This document shows, one piece after another, positions 1 to 7,971 of a stretch of 55,569 bases of DNA. Location of the stretch: positions 1 through 55,569 of the IMG/VR virus record IMGVR_UViG_3300044644_002107; one strand, 5' to 3'. Source of the stretch: a virus. Position 1 is the stretch's first letter. Every line of letters starts with the position of its first letter. The position numbers and the translations under genes are program-made. The notes beneath the pieces were generated by a model, which had not been told where the DNA came from, made no database searches, and worked only from the letters and a program-made list of their open reading frames with translations.

Positions 1-2
1 TT

Positions 3-425
3 AACATTGCCAACTCTCAACCACCAGAAGAGAATAACTTTAGAACAAACAACTGGTTTGGAAACGAGCCTATTTTGAATACTTATTTTTTAGATAAAAT
101 AACATGGCTTCCGGTAAATTTTAATCTCGTGGTTTCTGAGTGTTTAACAAAACACCTCAATGTAAAAAATAACTTTCAATTTACGGGTCACAACAAACCT
201 TGGTATGGAGACGATTTTGAATCCCAGTTTTCGGAATTTGCTATTCAAAACATTACAAATAATAATTTACTGTATATGCAAAGAATTATTCTCCGTAGAC
301 TAATAATGGCATATGAAGAGGAAGTAAAAGCCCTGTCAGAAAAAGACATTGACGTTAACAATATACCATGTACAATTAAGCCAATTTATGAAAAAAGTAG
401 CATTCGTAGTTCCACACGGCGATGA
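3..425 (+). CDS. C-terminal end of a probable glycosyltransferase (GT8-like), 5' truncated
   Basis: The reading frame is open from base 3, so the gene begins outside the window. About 140 residues are visible. The segment PILNTYFLDKITWLPVNFN resembles the late part of GT8-type transferases, where a conserved Asp-x-x-N-x-x-F region is followed by 'lp..yN'. FTGHNKPW resembles the H-x-G-x-x-K-P-W motif that closes the sugar-nucleotide site in that family. The catalytic DXD motif would lie upstream, outside the window. The tail is basic and ends SSTRR. It overlaps the next gene by about 38 bases in another frame. The next gene is a PIG-L deacetylase, so sugar chemistry fits. The family call is an inference from short motifs; another GT-A family is possible. 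Confidence 0.5.
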   Translation, partial: NIANSQPPEENNFRTNNWFGNEPILNTYFLDKITWLPVNFNLVVSECLTKHLNVKNNFQFTGHNKPWYGDDFESQFSEFAIQNITNNNLLYMQRIILRRLIMAYEEEVKALSEKDIDVNNIPCTIKPIYEKSSIRSSTRR

Positions 426-1038
426 TGAATCATTGGGGTTTGCTGGAGCAATCCAAAAGCATGTTCAAGACAATGATGAGGTGTCTTTAATTTTTTGCAG
501 AGCTCCCATTGATGCTAGAACTCAACAACAATTTAATGATATAGAAAAAGCCAAAGAAGTGTTGGGTTATAATAATGTGTATTACTTGTATGTAACCGAA
601 AAAGAAATATCAAACGAGACTTTAACTTTATTCCGAAAGGTTGAAGCTAAATTATTGGAAATACAACCAGAAGTAGTTTACACTACATTCTGGGGAGACA
701 TTCATCAAGATCATAAATTTACATACGAAAGCGTTATGAGATCAGTGCGAGTGTGGGGAGGCCTCAAAGTCAAACAATTTTTTGTAGGAGAAATTCCTAG
801 TTCTACTGATCAGTTTCCTACTATAACAGGAACAGCATTTACTCCAAATTATTATGTACCTCTCACAAAAGATCAAATAACAACAAAAGTAAAATCTTTA
901 TATGCTTATGGCGGAGAAACTAATCAATATCCTCATCCAAGATCTGAAAAGGGAATCATTACAAGAGCAGCAATTAGAGGACAAGAGTGTGGTTGTGAAT
1001 ATGCAGAAGCGTTCATGTGTTTGAGATATATTTGCTAA
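388..1038 (+). CDS. PIG-L/LmbE-family deacetylase
   Basis: A 216-residue protein beginning MKKVAFVVPHGDDE. The PHGDDE motif at residues 9-14 corresponds to the PHPDDE zinc and catalytic motif of the PIG-L/LmbE superfamily. The second zinc motif, HQDH, follows near residue 110 (GDIHQDH). Family members remove acetyl groups from N-acetylglucosamine-type sugars (PIG-L, MshB, BshB, antibiotic pathways). The substrate here is not known. The frame is open further upstream from a TTG at 349, but the ATG at 388 places the first beta strand at the N-terminus as usual and is preferred. It overlaps the upstream glycosyltransferase end, suggesting co-expression in a sugar-modification block. The converging gene at 1046 starts only 7 bases beyond its stop. 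Confidence 0.85.
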   Translation: MKKVAFVVPHGDDESLGFAGAIQKHVQDNDEVSLIFCRAPIDARTQQQFNDIEKAKEVLGYNNVYYLYVTEKEISNETLTLFRKVEAKLLEIQPEVVYTTFWGDIHQDHKFTYESVMRSVRVWGGLKVKQFFVGEIPSSTDQFPTITGTAFTPNYYVPLTKDQITTKVKSLYAYGGETNQYPHPRSEKGIITRAAIRGQECGCEYAEAFMCLRYIC

Positions 1039-1045
1039 CCAACCA

Positions 1046-2374
1046 CTAAAATCCTCTTTTTTGATTTGGTTCGTAGGGAAATTCAGTTTGCTTAAAATAA
1101 AAGTCAAGAGGGGCTTTATAGGCGTTGTTTTTAAAATTAGCAGAAAGCCACAAAAATTCTTGCACTAGTTGCTTGTCTAAAAAAGGATATCTCATTTCAA
1201 TTCCGTAACTGCCTCCGACATATTCTTCTTTAGCTAAATACGATTCCATAGTGGAGTTGAAAAAACTTCCCCAAGGAAAAATAGGTGCCAGATCATCAGG
1301 AAATAATCCTCCAAAATTGCTGTGAGGAAAATACCGAGTTCCGTTGTATCCATAATCAGATATAATTTCATCTGCTCCGGATCCTGATAGACATATTTTG
1401 CATCCGTCTCGTTTAGCTAATTTACATATGGTAGCAAGGTTGTTAGATCCCTCGTCGTGAATTAAAAGCTTGTTGGCTTCGTTATAATCTCCGATATCAG
1501 ATTTTATTGTATACGTAAATGGTTCTGTGCGCTTTTTTATAAACAGATGAGATAAATTAAAATCCATATCCGTTTTTGGAATTAGCTTACTTTTACAGAT
1601 GCTCTCTGTGTCTAATTGCAGTCTCTTATTAATAATTTCATCGTTTTCAGTGCCAGTCAAAGTATAAGAAAAAAATGAACGTTTATTTGCTAATAATTCG
1701 TTGTATATAGCCCCACTATCATAACCACTGCTTAAACCTATAAAAATATTTTTGTTGGTTTGCGTTCGTTTCTGAACTGCTGATTTGAAAGATATGACCC
1801 AATCTTCATAAGTTGATTTGTGTTGATTTAAATCAAAATAGGTTACTGATTGGGTTTTTAATAATTCAAACGTATTAAGATTAAAAACATAAGTTGTGTT
1901 TGGTTTGCAAGAAACGACCTGGTCAAAGTTTAGCTGTTCCAATGGAGTCTTGTACGTAGAGCACGCAAAGTTGTTTTCAGAAACTCCAAAAAACAACGGT
2001 TTTGTTTTAAATGTGTCAGAGCTACAAACGATTATTTTTTGCTTGTAGTCTATCAAACATATAGCAAACTCTCCATCTAAAAAGGAAGGAAAAGACGGAC
2101 CATTGATTTTATATAAATCAATAATACATTCTCCGTCTGTTTTGTAGTTTCCAAATTCTTTATAATTGTAAATCTCTCCATTGAATAACACAACGATATC
2201 TTCTTTAAGAAACGGCTGATGAGTCAATTCTCCTGTAATAGATAACAGGTTATGAACATATAAATGTTGATTAATTGTTTGAACATTTGTATAATCTGGT
2301 CCTCTAAACTTTAAATAATAATTAAGTTTTTCAACATCTACGTCCTTTTTGGTTGAAAATAAGAAACTACACAT
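1046..2374 (-). CDS. Asparagine-synthase-like glutamine amidotransferase
   Basis: 442 residues with the two-domain layout of glutamine-hydrolysing asparagine synthetase (AsnB). The N-terminus is MCSF, so Cys2 can be the class-II amidotransferase nucleophile after Met removal. FRGPD (about 28-32) and LFNGEIYNY (about 84-92) are signature motifs of the glutaminase domain. The synthetase half carries a pyrophosphate loop SSGYDS near 215 and LSGSGADE near 330. The protein stops at YEPNQKRGF, near the place where AsnB proteins (about 550 residues) still have a C-terminal helix region, so it is short. AsnB-like enzymes also amidate sugars or peptides in surface-polysaccharide pathways. With glycosyltransferases on both sides, that role is as likely as making asparagine. 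It diverges from the gene at 2393 across an 18-base gap. Confidence 0.85.
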   Translation of the reverse strand: MCSFLFSTKKDVDVEKLNYYLKFRGPDYTNVQTINQHLYVHNLLSITGELTHQPFLKEDIVVLFNGEIYNYKEFGNYKTDGECIIDLYKINGPSFPSFLDGEFAICLIDYKQKIIVCSSDTFKTKPLFFGVSENNFACSTYKTPLEQLNFDQVVSCKPNTTYVFNLNTFELLKTQSVTYFDLNQHKSTYEDWVISFKSAVQKRTQTNKNIFIGLSSGYDSGAIYNELLANKRSFFSYTLTGTENDEIINKRLQLDTESICKSKLIPKTDMDFNLSHLFIKKRTEPFTYTIKSDIGDYNEANKLLIHDEGSNNLATICKLAKRDGCKICLSGSGADEIISDYGYNGTRYFPHSNFGGLFPDDLAPIFPWGSFFNSTMESYLAKEEYVGGSYGIEMRYPFLDKQLVQEFLWLSANFKNNAYKAPLDFYFKQTEFPYEPNQKRGF

Positions 2375-2392
2375 CTAAATAACTTAACTCAA

Positions 2393-3148
2393 ATGCCAAT
2401 ACCTGTCAATGCTTTCGCTGCTCCTTATGGGATTTTAGGACCAGGAGAAGTTGGAATATCGATAAAAGGGGTTTATGATACAAAAAACCTAGCAACCATT
2501 TTAAAAGACAAACATGATACGTTTTCGTTTCCAAAAGTAAGCGTGTTGAATGTTTGCATTCCTTATACTGAAAATTTTGTAGAATTAGTTAAGCAAGAGA
2601 TTGTTCACTCTAAGCCAGAGCTTACTATAGTTCATTCGACCGTTCCTGTAGGAACGACGACTAAATTGGATTTGTCTTTGAATTCTGAATACAATATTGT
2701 TCACAGCCCAATTCGAGGAAACCATCCAAATTTAACCAAAAGCATTCAAACATTTGTGAAGTATATTGGTTCTAATAATCCTGCAGCACTTAAGTTAGCT
2801 GCAACACATTTAAGAGATTTAGATATTCTAGTGCATGCTTGTAATTCTTTTGAAAAAACAGAAGTAGCAAAATTATTGTGCACTACCTATTATGGATTAT
2901 GCATTGCGTGGCACAATGAAATTAAAAAAACGTGTGAACCATTAGGAGTAGATGTCTCTTTTATTAAAGACTGGAACGCTTCTTATAATAAAGGGTATGA
3001 AGCCCTTGGATTGTCTAAATTTAACAGACCTGTACTTGATCCTCCTCAAGACAACAAAATCGGAGGACATTGCGTGATTCCCAACGCGGAATTACTTGAT
3101 CAAATTATTGATAGCAAATTAATCAAAGAAATCTTAACATACAAATGA
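2393..3148 (+). CDS. Short UDP-glucose/GDP-mannose dehydrogenase-like protein
   Basis: 251 residues, compared with 390-450 for usual nucleotide-sugar dehydrogenases. A glycine-rich turn (GILGPGEVG, about 13-21) sits where the NAD-binding loop would be. HSTVPVGTT (about 83-91) matches the family's TVPPGTT. The central helix region EVAKLLCTTYYGL...NEIKKTCEPLGVD matches the dehydrogenase dimer helix. GGHCVIPN near 222-229 matches the GGHCIPxD motif with the catalytic cysteine. The C-terminal UDP-binding Rossmann domain is essentially absent. The start is the ATG at 2393; its stop overlaps the next gene in ATGA (3145-3148). Either a reduced enzyme or a degenerate relative; the active-site Cys is retained, so activity cannot be excluded. 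Confidence 0.7.
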   Translation: MPIPVNAFAAPYGILGPGEVGISIKGVYDTKNLATILKDKHDTFSFPKVSVLNVCIPYTENFVELVKQEIVHSKPELTIVHSTVPVGTTTKLDLSLNSEYNIVHSPIRGNHPNLTKSIQTFVKYIGSNNPAALKLAATHLRDLDILVHACNSFEKTEVAKLLCTTYYGLCIAWHNEIKKTCEPLGVDVSFIKDWNASYNKGYEALGLSKFNRPVLDPPQDNKIGGHCVIPNAELLDQIIDSKLIKEILTYK

Positions 3149-4023
3149 GCATAGAAGAACAAATAATTGCTTTTCTGGAGCATGGGTTTTTATTGCAAGT
3201 AGACTACACTTGCATGCAAACAAACGAACAAAAGTATTGCTTCTTGATGAAAGGAATGTGGTACAACAAACTATCGGTTCTCAACAAAGCAGTTAACAAG
3301 GAGCTAATATGGGACGTAGTGACAGATACTCCGTTTCAATTCTCAGAAAAAACAATTGAACAAATTGCATACATCCAGTGGCCAGAAAAAGCTGATAGGG
3401 ATCAAATTCTCGAACAGCCAACAAATCTCACAGAAGAGAGTTTTATAACAACTGATCCTGAATATGCAGACAAAACAGCACTTTTTATATTAGAACTCAA
3501 GTTAAGACTGCAAACTCACTTGAGAGACAACTGCATGGAATTCTATCACACTTATAATCAAGAAGAATTACAAGACCGCTGCACTATGTCTTTATACCCA
3601 AAACAAGTTCAAATTAACGAAAGCGTCTTTCTAAATTTAAAGAAAACGATTATTGAAGACTTTTTTACTTTCTCTAAGCAAACCACTCCAGAACTCGTTC
3701 AATATCAAGCACTGAAAATGTTTAATCTTAAACAAACATATATTGATACAAGCGATCCGCTTTTAATAACCGCTTTCAAAAATCAATGGAAGCGATTAAT
3801 TTTGAAAGAAAAAAAACAGTTGCTGGAATCTATTAATAGTGTAGATCTAACAGACTTTGAGGAAGAGGAAAAAGTAGAATATATGGAAGAAGCGCAACAT
3901 CTTGATCAAGAGTTAAACGAAAACATGCTTAAAGAGCTTGAGCGCTTGAGCACTATAAGAGAAATCATAAAGTTTTGGCCCGTGTTGTTACAACCAATTC
4001 CCAGCTTCGTTTTAACGGATTAG
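3145..4023 (+). CDS. Hypothetical protein in the sugar-modification block
   Basis: 292 residues that I do not recognise. It starts with ATG overlapping the stop of the dehydrogenase-like gene (ATGA), which indicates translational coupling. No signal peptide or membrane segment is visible. The N-terminal 100 residues look globular with aromatic residues (KGMWYNKLS, IQWPEK). The C-terminal half is strongly helical and charged, with an acidic run near 240-255 (DFEEEEKVEYMEEAQ). It is followed 9 bases later by a GT32-like gene. Its position between sugar genes suggests a linked role, but nothing in the sequence shows one. Confidence 0.75.
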   Translation: MSIEEQIIAFLEHGFLLQVDYTCMQTNEQKYCFLMKGMWYNKLSVLNKAVNKELIWDVVTDTPFQFSEKTIEQIAYIQWPEKADRDQILEQPTNLTEESFITTDPEYADKTALFILELKLRLQTHLRDNCMEFYHTYNQEELQDRCTMSLYPKQVQINESVFLNLKKTIIEDFFTFSKQTTPELVQYQALKMFNLKQTYIDTSDPLLITAFKNQWKRLILKEKKQLLESINSVDLTDFEEEEKVEYMEEAQHLDQELNENMLKELERLSTIREIIKFWPVLLQPIPSFVLTD

Positions 4024-4032
4024 TTTCTGCAT

Positions 4033-4776
4033 ATGAATATTAACTTTTTATGGATAGGAGACAGCTTAACTAAAAACGGACAACTAACGTTGAAGTCGTT
4101 TATTGATCACGGGCACACTCCTGTATTGTGGGCTTACAACAAACAATGCGAAAATATTCCAGAAGGAGTCGTAATAGAAGATGCTGGACAAATCTTGCCT
4201 CCTTCTAAAATTTTTTCTTATAAAAACAACGGAGATTGTAGACAAGGCAGCTATGGAGGATTTTCGGATATATTTAGATATTATTTACTTTATGAAGTGG
4301 GAGGCTGGTATTGCGACATGGATGTTGTATGCTTGAAAAACTTTGAAGAAATTTCAAGTGCACCATACGTCCTCCGTCCACACAAAACAACACCAATTGT
4401 AGCGAACATTATAAAAACACCTAAAGCGTGTGAATTTATAAAAAAATGTATCGACAATACAGAGTCTCAAGTAGATGAAAATAATTGCAGATGGATACGT
4501 CCCTTGGAGATACTCAGCGACACATTTAAAATGTTCGACTTAGAACAATATGTAGTTCCAAAAGAATATTTTGGAGATGATGATATTCGGGATATAAAAC
4601 AATTCATAGACATCGGCTATCATGTCAACAAATTTAAACTACCAACATATGCCCTACATTGGTGCAACGAAGCAATCACGACCGGACAATGGGACCGCTC
4701 AATTAAAAGAGATTGGGAAAGTCCAATGAGAACGACATTGTATCGTAAGCTGTTAAAACAACACAACCTATTATGA
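4033..4776 (+). CDS. GT32-type glycosyltransferase with DXD motif
   Basis: 247 residues. The N-terminus (INFLWIGDSL...SFIDHGHTPVLW) is typical of 'glycosyltransferase family 32 / Gly_transf_sug' enzymes, which are GT-A fold transferases using sugar nucleotides. The signature region GFSDIFRYYLLYEVGGWYCD ends in the metal-binding D-x-D (CDMDVVCLKNF, about 95-105). A later HWCNEA segment near 217 fits the family's conserved H-W region. Acceptor and sugar are unknown. The gene sits in a run of sugar genes and overlaps the next small gene by four bases (4773-4776). Confidence 0.85.
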   Translation: MNINFLWIGDSLTKNGQLTLKSFIDHGHTPVLWAYNKQCENIPEGVVIEDAGQILPPSKIFSYKNNGDCRQGSYGGFSDIFRYYLLYEVGGWYCDMDVVCLKNFEEISSAPYVLRPHKTTPIVANIIKTPKACEFIKKCIDNTESQVDENNCRWIRPLEILSDTFKMFDLEQYVVPKEYFGDDDIRDIKQFIDIGYHVNKFKLPTYALHWCNEAITTGQWDRSIKRDWESPMRTTLYRKLLKQHNLL

Positions 4777-4964
4777 ATATTTTAGATTTTTTTTGCGAAG
4801 AAAAAACGTGTGATAAGGACTTTAATGAATTAAAGCAAAACTATTTTACGGAGTTGAAGCAATCGTTTAATTCGTGCACAGAATGTGATATGTTTAGTGT
4901 TCAGAAAAAATATTTGAATCTTTTATATTACGCAATGAAAAATAATAACCATAAAGATAAGTAA
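4773..4964 (+). CDS. Small hypothetical protein, cysteine-containing
   Basis: 63 residues, translationally coupled to the glycosyltransferase through an ATGA overlap at 4773-4776. It is mostly helical and charged, with four cysteines in two pairs (CEEKTC near 8-13 and CTECD near 35-39). Such pairs could bind a metal, but the spacings do not match a zinc ribbon I know. No family recognised. The coupling and short gap to the following gene support it as a real gene. Confidence 0.6.
   Translation: MNILDFFCEEKTCDKDFNELKQNYFTELKQSFNSCTECDMFSVQKKYLNLLYYAMKNNNHKDK
4956..4963 (+). promoter_or_regulatory. Late-promoter-like motif GATAAGTA
   Basis: GATAAGTA lies 7 bases before the ATG at 4971. It is one of the repeated NATAARTA sites in this window and resembles the T4 late promoter TATAAATA. 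The slightly longer spacing makes it weaker evidence than the N5 sites. Confidence 0.4.
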
Positions 4965-4970
4965 ACATAC

Positions 4971-5912
4971 ATGAAGAATCCTCTTTCAGATTTATACGAA
5001 CAAGTCTTGCTCAAGGAAGCAGAAAAATTTCAGCTCCAAAATCCTTCTCAAGACGAAGTAGGAAACTTAAATTCAAAACAAGATTTATTTGGCGAAAAAC
5101 CAAAAGCGGTTGAAGGTCCTGATAAAGCTACATTAGCTCAGGGTCCTTCTTATAAAGAAACAACCGGAGCAGCAAATCATTTGGCAAAAGGTTCTAATGG
5201 GACTTCATTCAAAGGAGCCGCTCCAGCCAAACATGCAAAAGGAGAAAAGCCAACCGAAATGAAAAACACGGACGTTGATCCTTCTAACAAATCTGATGAG
5301 GACGAAGATAAAGATAAAAAGAAAAAAGAAAAACACGAAGAAAGTTTTACTATGAGCGCATTTGAAACACTATTTAAAAAAACACTAAACGAAGAAATGG
5401 ATGAAGCTTCTCCAATGGAAGCTCCAGCCTCAGAAACTTCTGAACCAATTAATAACGTTGATACTGAAGAAGAATCAGCTGAATCAGAAGAAGAGCTAGA
5501 AGAAGAGGAAGGGGATCTTATTTCCGACCTGCACGACTTAAAAGATAAACTCGACTCTATTCTTTCTAAGTTAGAAGACATCCAAGAAGAAGAGGAAGGG
5601 CTCGAAAGTTCCGAAGACTCTTATACGGAAGAAGAATTTAATGATGAATTTTCTGATGAAGAAGGCGAAGAAGAGGAAGAAGAGCCATTTAAAGAATCTT
5701 TAGACAAACCAAAAGCTCTTGCTCCTGCTAAAGGCAAAACTTTGATGAACAAAAAAAACAAAGTTGGCAAGCTCTCTGCTAAAGGCGGCAAAGCTCATGG
5801 AGGATCTATTAAAACTCAACCAAAGCCAACTGCTCTTGGAGACAAGAAAACAACGCTCCAAAAAGGCCACACCGTTAAGTCAAACATCTCTAAGGGTGAA
5901 TTTTTCAAATAA
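4971..5912 (+). CDS. Acidic, low-complexity putative internal head/prohead-core protein
   Basis: 313 residues, extremely charged. Residues about 100-125 are Lys/Asp/Glu runs. About 155-240 is a long acidic stretch (EEESAESEEELEEEEGD and similar) surrounding a helical segment. The last 70 residues are basic and Gly/Lys-rich. The N-terminus MKNPLSDLYEQVLLKEAEKF is an amphipathic helix with L-K-E|A at 14-17, which fits the L/I-x-E cleavage rule of the T4 gp21 prohead protease. A second such element, FETLFKKTLNEE, lies near residue 130. T4 prohead-core proteins are similarly acidic and are cleaved during maturation. That role is an inference from composition and leader, not from homology. A strong terminator follows at 5938. 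GATAAGTA stands seven bases before the ATG. Confidence 0.7.
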   Translation: MKNPLSDLYEQVLLKEAEKFQLQNPSQDEVGNLNSKQDLFGEKPKAVEGPDKATLAQGPSYKETTGAANHLAKGSNGTSFKGAAPAKHAKGEKPTEMKNTDVDPSNKSDEDEDKDKKKKEKHEESFTMSAFETLFKKTLNEEMDEASPMEAPASETSEPINNVDTEEESAESEEELEEEEGDLISDLHDLKDKLDSILSKLEDIQEEEEGLESSEDSYTEEEFNDEFSDEEGEEEEEEPFKESLDKPKALAPAKGKTLMNKKNKVGKLSAKGGKAHGGSIKTQPKPTALGDKKTTLQKGHTVKSNISKGEFFK

Positions 5913-5937
5913 TAGTTAACATCTGAACAACAAATGT

Positions 5938-5967
5938 AAAAAGGCTCCGGAAACGGAGCCTTTTTTT
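5938..5967 (+). terminator. Intrinsic terminator after the acidic head protein
   Basis: GGCTCC (5943-5948) pairs with GGAGCC (5955-5960) around a six-base loop GGAAAC. The stem is extended by five A upstream and seven T downstream. It lies 25 bases after the stop of the acidic protein and just before the next start at 5981, so it separates two plus-strand transcripts. Confidence 0.9.
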
Positions 5968-5980
5968 ATTAAATAAAGAC

Positions 5981-6466
5981 ATGGAAAAACGCTTTAACCA
6001 AAAGCTTAAAGACTACCTGACTGTTTACAAAATACCCATAGCTCCTAATAGCTTAGATCCTTTGTTATTTTATTTTCCAGAGACAGGAGAAGAACCAACA
6101 CTTTTACCAATAATACATGCTCAGATTATGAGCGATTTAGAAGCTTTTGCTGGAGATCAACCTCAAAGAATTAAAAAATACTATTTGACGGGAGAGGCTG
6201 TGCTTCCTGGCAATGAAAACAGAAAGGCCGAACTAAAAGTATTAATTGTTCTTAACAAAGATTTAATGGATTTAGACATTGATGGGTTACTCGGAGAAGA
6301 CTTGTTGAAGTTAGCTAATACTCTAAGCAATCGGTTGGCTTCTGGTACAGTTCACCCTATTCGTTATCTTTTAACGGTAAGAGAACCAGATCCTTCCCAA
6401 CATGAGGGACTTTATGACATTGCTACACAAACATGGATTAAATTACCAAATGGCGTTGCTCGTTAA
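5981..6466 (+). CDS. Hypothetical protein upstream of gp14, nucleotidyltransferase-like look
   Basis: 161 residues. The middle (YYLTGEAVLP at about 68-77, then AELKVLIVLNKDL near 85-97) has a strand-helix-strand rhythm seen in minimal nucleotidyltransferase folds, but I see no clear G-S-x(n)-D-x-D catalytic set. No membrane segment. The gene starts 14 bases after a terminator and ends 2 bases before the gp14-like gene, so the two are probably co-transcribed and it may belong to the neck/tail module. Function not assigned. Confidence 0.75.
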   Translation: MEKRFNQKLKDYLTVYKIPIAPNSLDPLLFYFPETGEEPTLLPIIHAQIMSDLEAFAGDQPQRIKKYYLTGEAVLPGNENRKAELKVLIVLNKDLMDLDIDGLLGEDLLKLANTLSNRLASGTVHPIRYLLTVREPDPSQHEGLYDIATQTWIKLPNGVAR

Positions 6467-6468
6467 CT

Positions 6469-7353
6469 ATGCTTCAAGTAACAACAGATAAGGTTCGTTA
6501 TCTTAATAAGAATAATAATGCTAACGAACGAGAAAACTACTCTAGGTGGTGGAAAGAACAAATAGAACACTACGGGACTAGAACGGATTACTATACTCAC
6601 GGGTACGAATTAACTTCTCACAACTTTTTATACGGAGAAGACCCAACTGCTTCTTATAGAAAACATCAGGACGTTATAATGTTAACTGATATCACTAATG
6701 ACTCTTTGATGCTTTCTAAATTTGGAATTCAAGCAGATTGCGACATGACTGCTGTAGTTCACATTTCTTCCTTTTACGAAAAACTAGGTTGTGGATTCGA
6801 ACCAAAAGCTGGGGATTTAATCCGTCTAACCGAATACGGAGCAGATAGACCTGGAGGAAGATCAGCTCCAATTTATGAGATAACAGAACGAGATGATGAA
6901 TATCTTCCGATGACTAATCCTTTAATTGGTCATTATGTTTGGTATATCAAATGCAAACGCTTTGAATTCTCTTACGAACCAACTATTCCAAACTCTGCAA
7001 ACAACAAACAAATTAGTGACGGAGGAGATTATGGCAGACTTGCTGGCGGAGAAAATCCCGAAGATCTATTTCAGCCATATCCAGATTCTGTACAGAATTC
7101 TTCCAAGTGCATCTACGATTATTATAGCGACGATCCAGCAGGACTATATAACGGACCGGATCATTTTATACCTCCCTCTAAACCATCTTGTTCTACGACT
7201 ACTTTGACTTCCATAGCAGATGTACCTGGACCTTATCAAGATACTGCATTGTTTGGAGAAGTTAGTTTGAAAGATTTCCTAGATGCTTCCAAAACAATGG
7301 AATTTGTTGAAGACAATTCCTCCAACATCTTAATGAGGACCTTAAGTGCATAA
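6469..7353 (+). CDS. 14: Neck protein, T4 gp14-like
   Basis: 294 residues. The first 180 residues follow the T4 gp14 neck pattern: an early 'IEHYGTRTDYYTHGY' element like the 'IQIYGHDIFYLPR' start of gp14, then FLYGEDPTASYRK (like 'EIFGEDPLSEYKK'), LSKFGIQ, the globular FEPKAGDLIRL (like 'RPREGDLIYFP'), and a closing WYIKCKRFEFSYE (like 'YELKCELFEYSNE'). In T4, gp14 binds with gp13 at the portal side of the filled head and makes the site for tail joining. The C-terminal 110 residues are Pro/Ser/Asp-rich and less conserved. Unlike T4, the gp13-like gene is not adjacent but 19 kb away next to the portal. Homology is inferred from motif order. Confidence 0.8.
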   Translation: MLQVTTDKVRYLNKNNNANERENYSRWWKEQIEHYGTRTDYYTHGYELTSHNFLYGEDPTASYRKHQDVIMLTDITNDSLMLSKFGIQADCDMTAVVHISSFYEKLGCGFEPKAGDLIRLTEYGADRPGGRSAPIYEITERDDEYLPMTNPLIGHYVWYIKCKRFEFSYEPTIPNSANNKQISDGGDYGRLAGGENPEDLFQPYPDSVQNSSKCIYDYYSDDPAGLYNGPDHFIPPSKPSCSTTTLTSIADVPGPYQDTALFGEVSLKDFLDASKTMEFVEDNSSNILMRTLSA

Positions 7354-7356
7354 TAT

Positions 7357-7731
7357 ATGAGAAGAAGAAATAGATCTGCGGCTTATGGCTACTATGGAGG
7401 AGTTAGTGCTCAAAAGCATTATGTTCCTTCTTCTGAACAAAATTGGATCCCTCAAGAAGCTAATGCTCAATTCACGGAACAAGACAGACAAAGATTAATA
7501 CAAGTATTGACTGCTGCTCAGTTTGTTAAAGGTAATGCTTCAAACATTTTATTACGAGTGAATACTGAACACACTCCAGAAAACGTAGACACGTTCGTTA
7601 TTTCTACATCTGGAAATCCTCAAGATAAACTCATATACACCTCAAACAAAGATCAAGTTATTTTGGACGACATGGCTGGTAACGGAATTATTAGTGACTC
7701 GATTCCTAATATTGATGGAGGATATTTTTAA
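7357..7731 (+). CDS. Hypothetical small virion-type protein with C-terminal IDGGYF
   Basis: 124 residues, starting 3 bases after gp14. The N-terminus is basic and Tyr-rich (RRRNRSAAYGYYGG). The C-terminal 47 residues (TFVISTSGNPQDKLIYTSN ... MAGNGI ... NIDGGYF) closely match most of the next, 54-residue gene, so the two are tandem paralogues sharing one small beta-rich domain. No enzyme motif. The position in the neck/fibre block suggests a virion component; this is inference. Confidence 0.7.
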   Translation: MRRRNRSAAYGYYGGVSAQKHYVPSSEQNWIPQEANAQFTEQDRQRLIQVLTAAQFVKGNASNILLRVNTEHTPENVDTFVISTSGNPQDKLIYTSNKDQVILDDMAGNGIISDSIPNIDGGYF

Positions 7732-7734
7732 AAA

Positions 7735-7899
7735 ATGGAAGAACAAACAAAGACGTTTGTGATTATGACTTCTGGAAAACCAGAAGACGTATTAATTTAT
7801 AAGTCGAATCAAAAAGAAGTTTATTTAAGTTCTGTTGCTGGAAATGGGATTATTAATACAGACGGAAAAATTGTTATAATTGACGCGGGTACATTTTAA
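7735..7899 (+). CDS. 54-residue paralogue of the preceding gene's C-terminal domain
   Basis: ATG at 7735, stop TAA at 7897-7899. The product starts MEEQTKTFVIMTSGKPEDV and ends IIDAGTF. Aligned with the preceding protein, TFVI-TSG-P-D-LIY-SN---V-L---AGNGII are shared, so it is a stand-alone copy of that C-terminal domain. GGAGG at 7717-7721 lies 13 bases upstream of the ATG and may serve as a distant ribosome site. The gap to the previous stop is three bases. It is too similar to its neighbour to be a chance frame. Role unknown. Confidence 0.75.
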   Translation: MEEQTKTFVIMTSGKPEDVLIYKSNQKEVYLSSVAGNGIINTDGKIVIIDAGTF

Positions 7900-7971
7900 A
7901 AAAAGACAGCAAAAACAATAAGTAATATTGTTGCTCAGAAAAGACAACCTTTAACAAAAAAAAATACATAT

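Noticed and set aside
2375-2392. Divergent promoter in the 18-base gap between 2374 and 2393
   Set aside because: CTAAATAA-like sequence is present, but the spacing to the plus start is longer than in the consistent sites, so not called.
5177-5581. Antisense Ser-rich open frame opposite the acidic protein
   Set aside because: Caused by GAA/GAG runs read in reverse (TTC/CTC); composition artefact.
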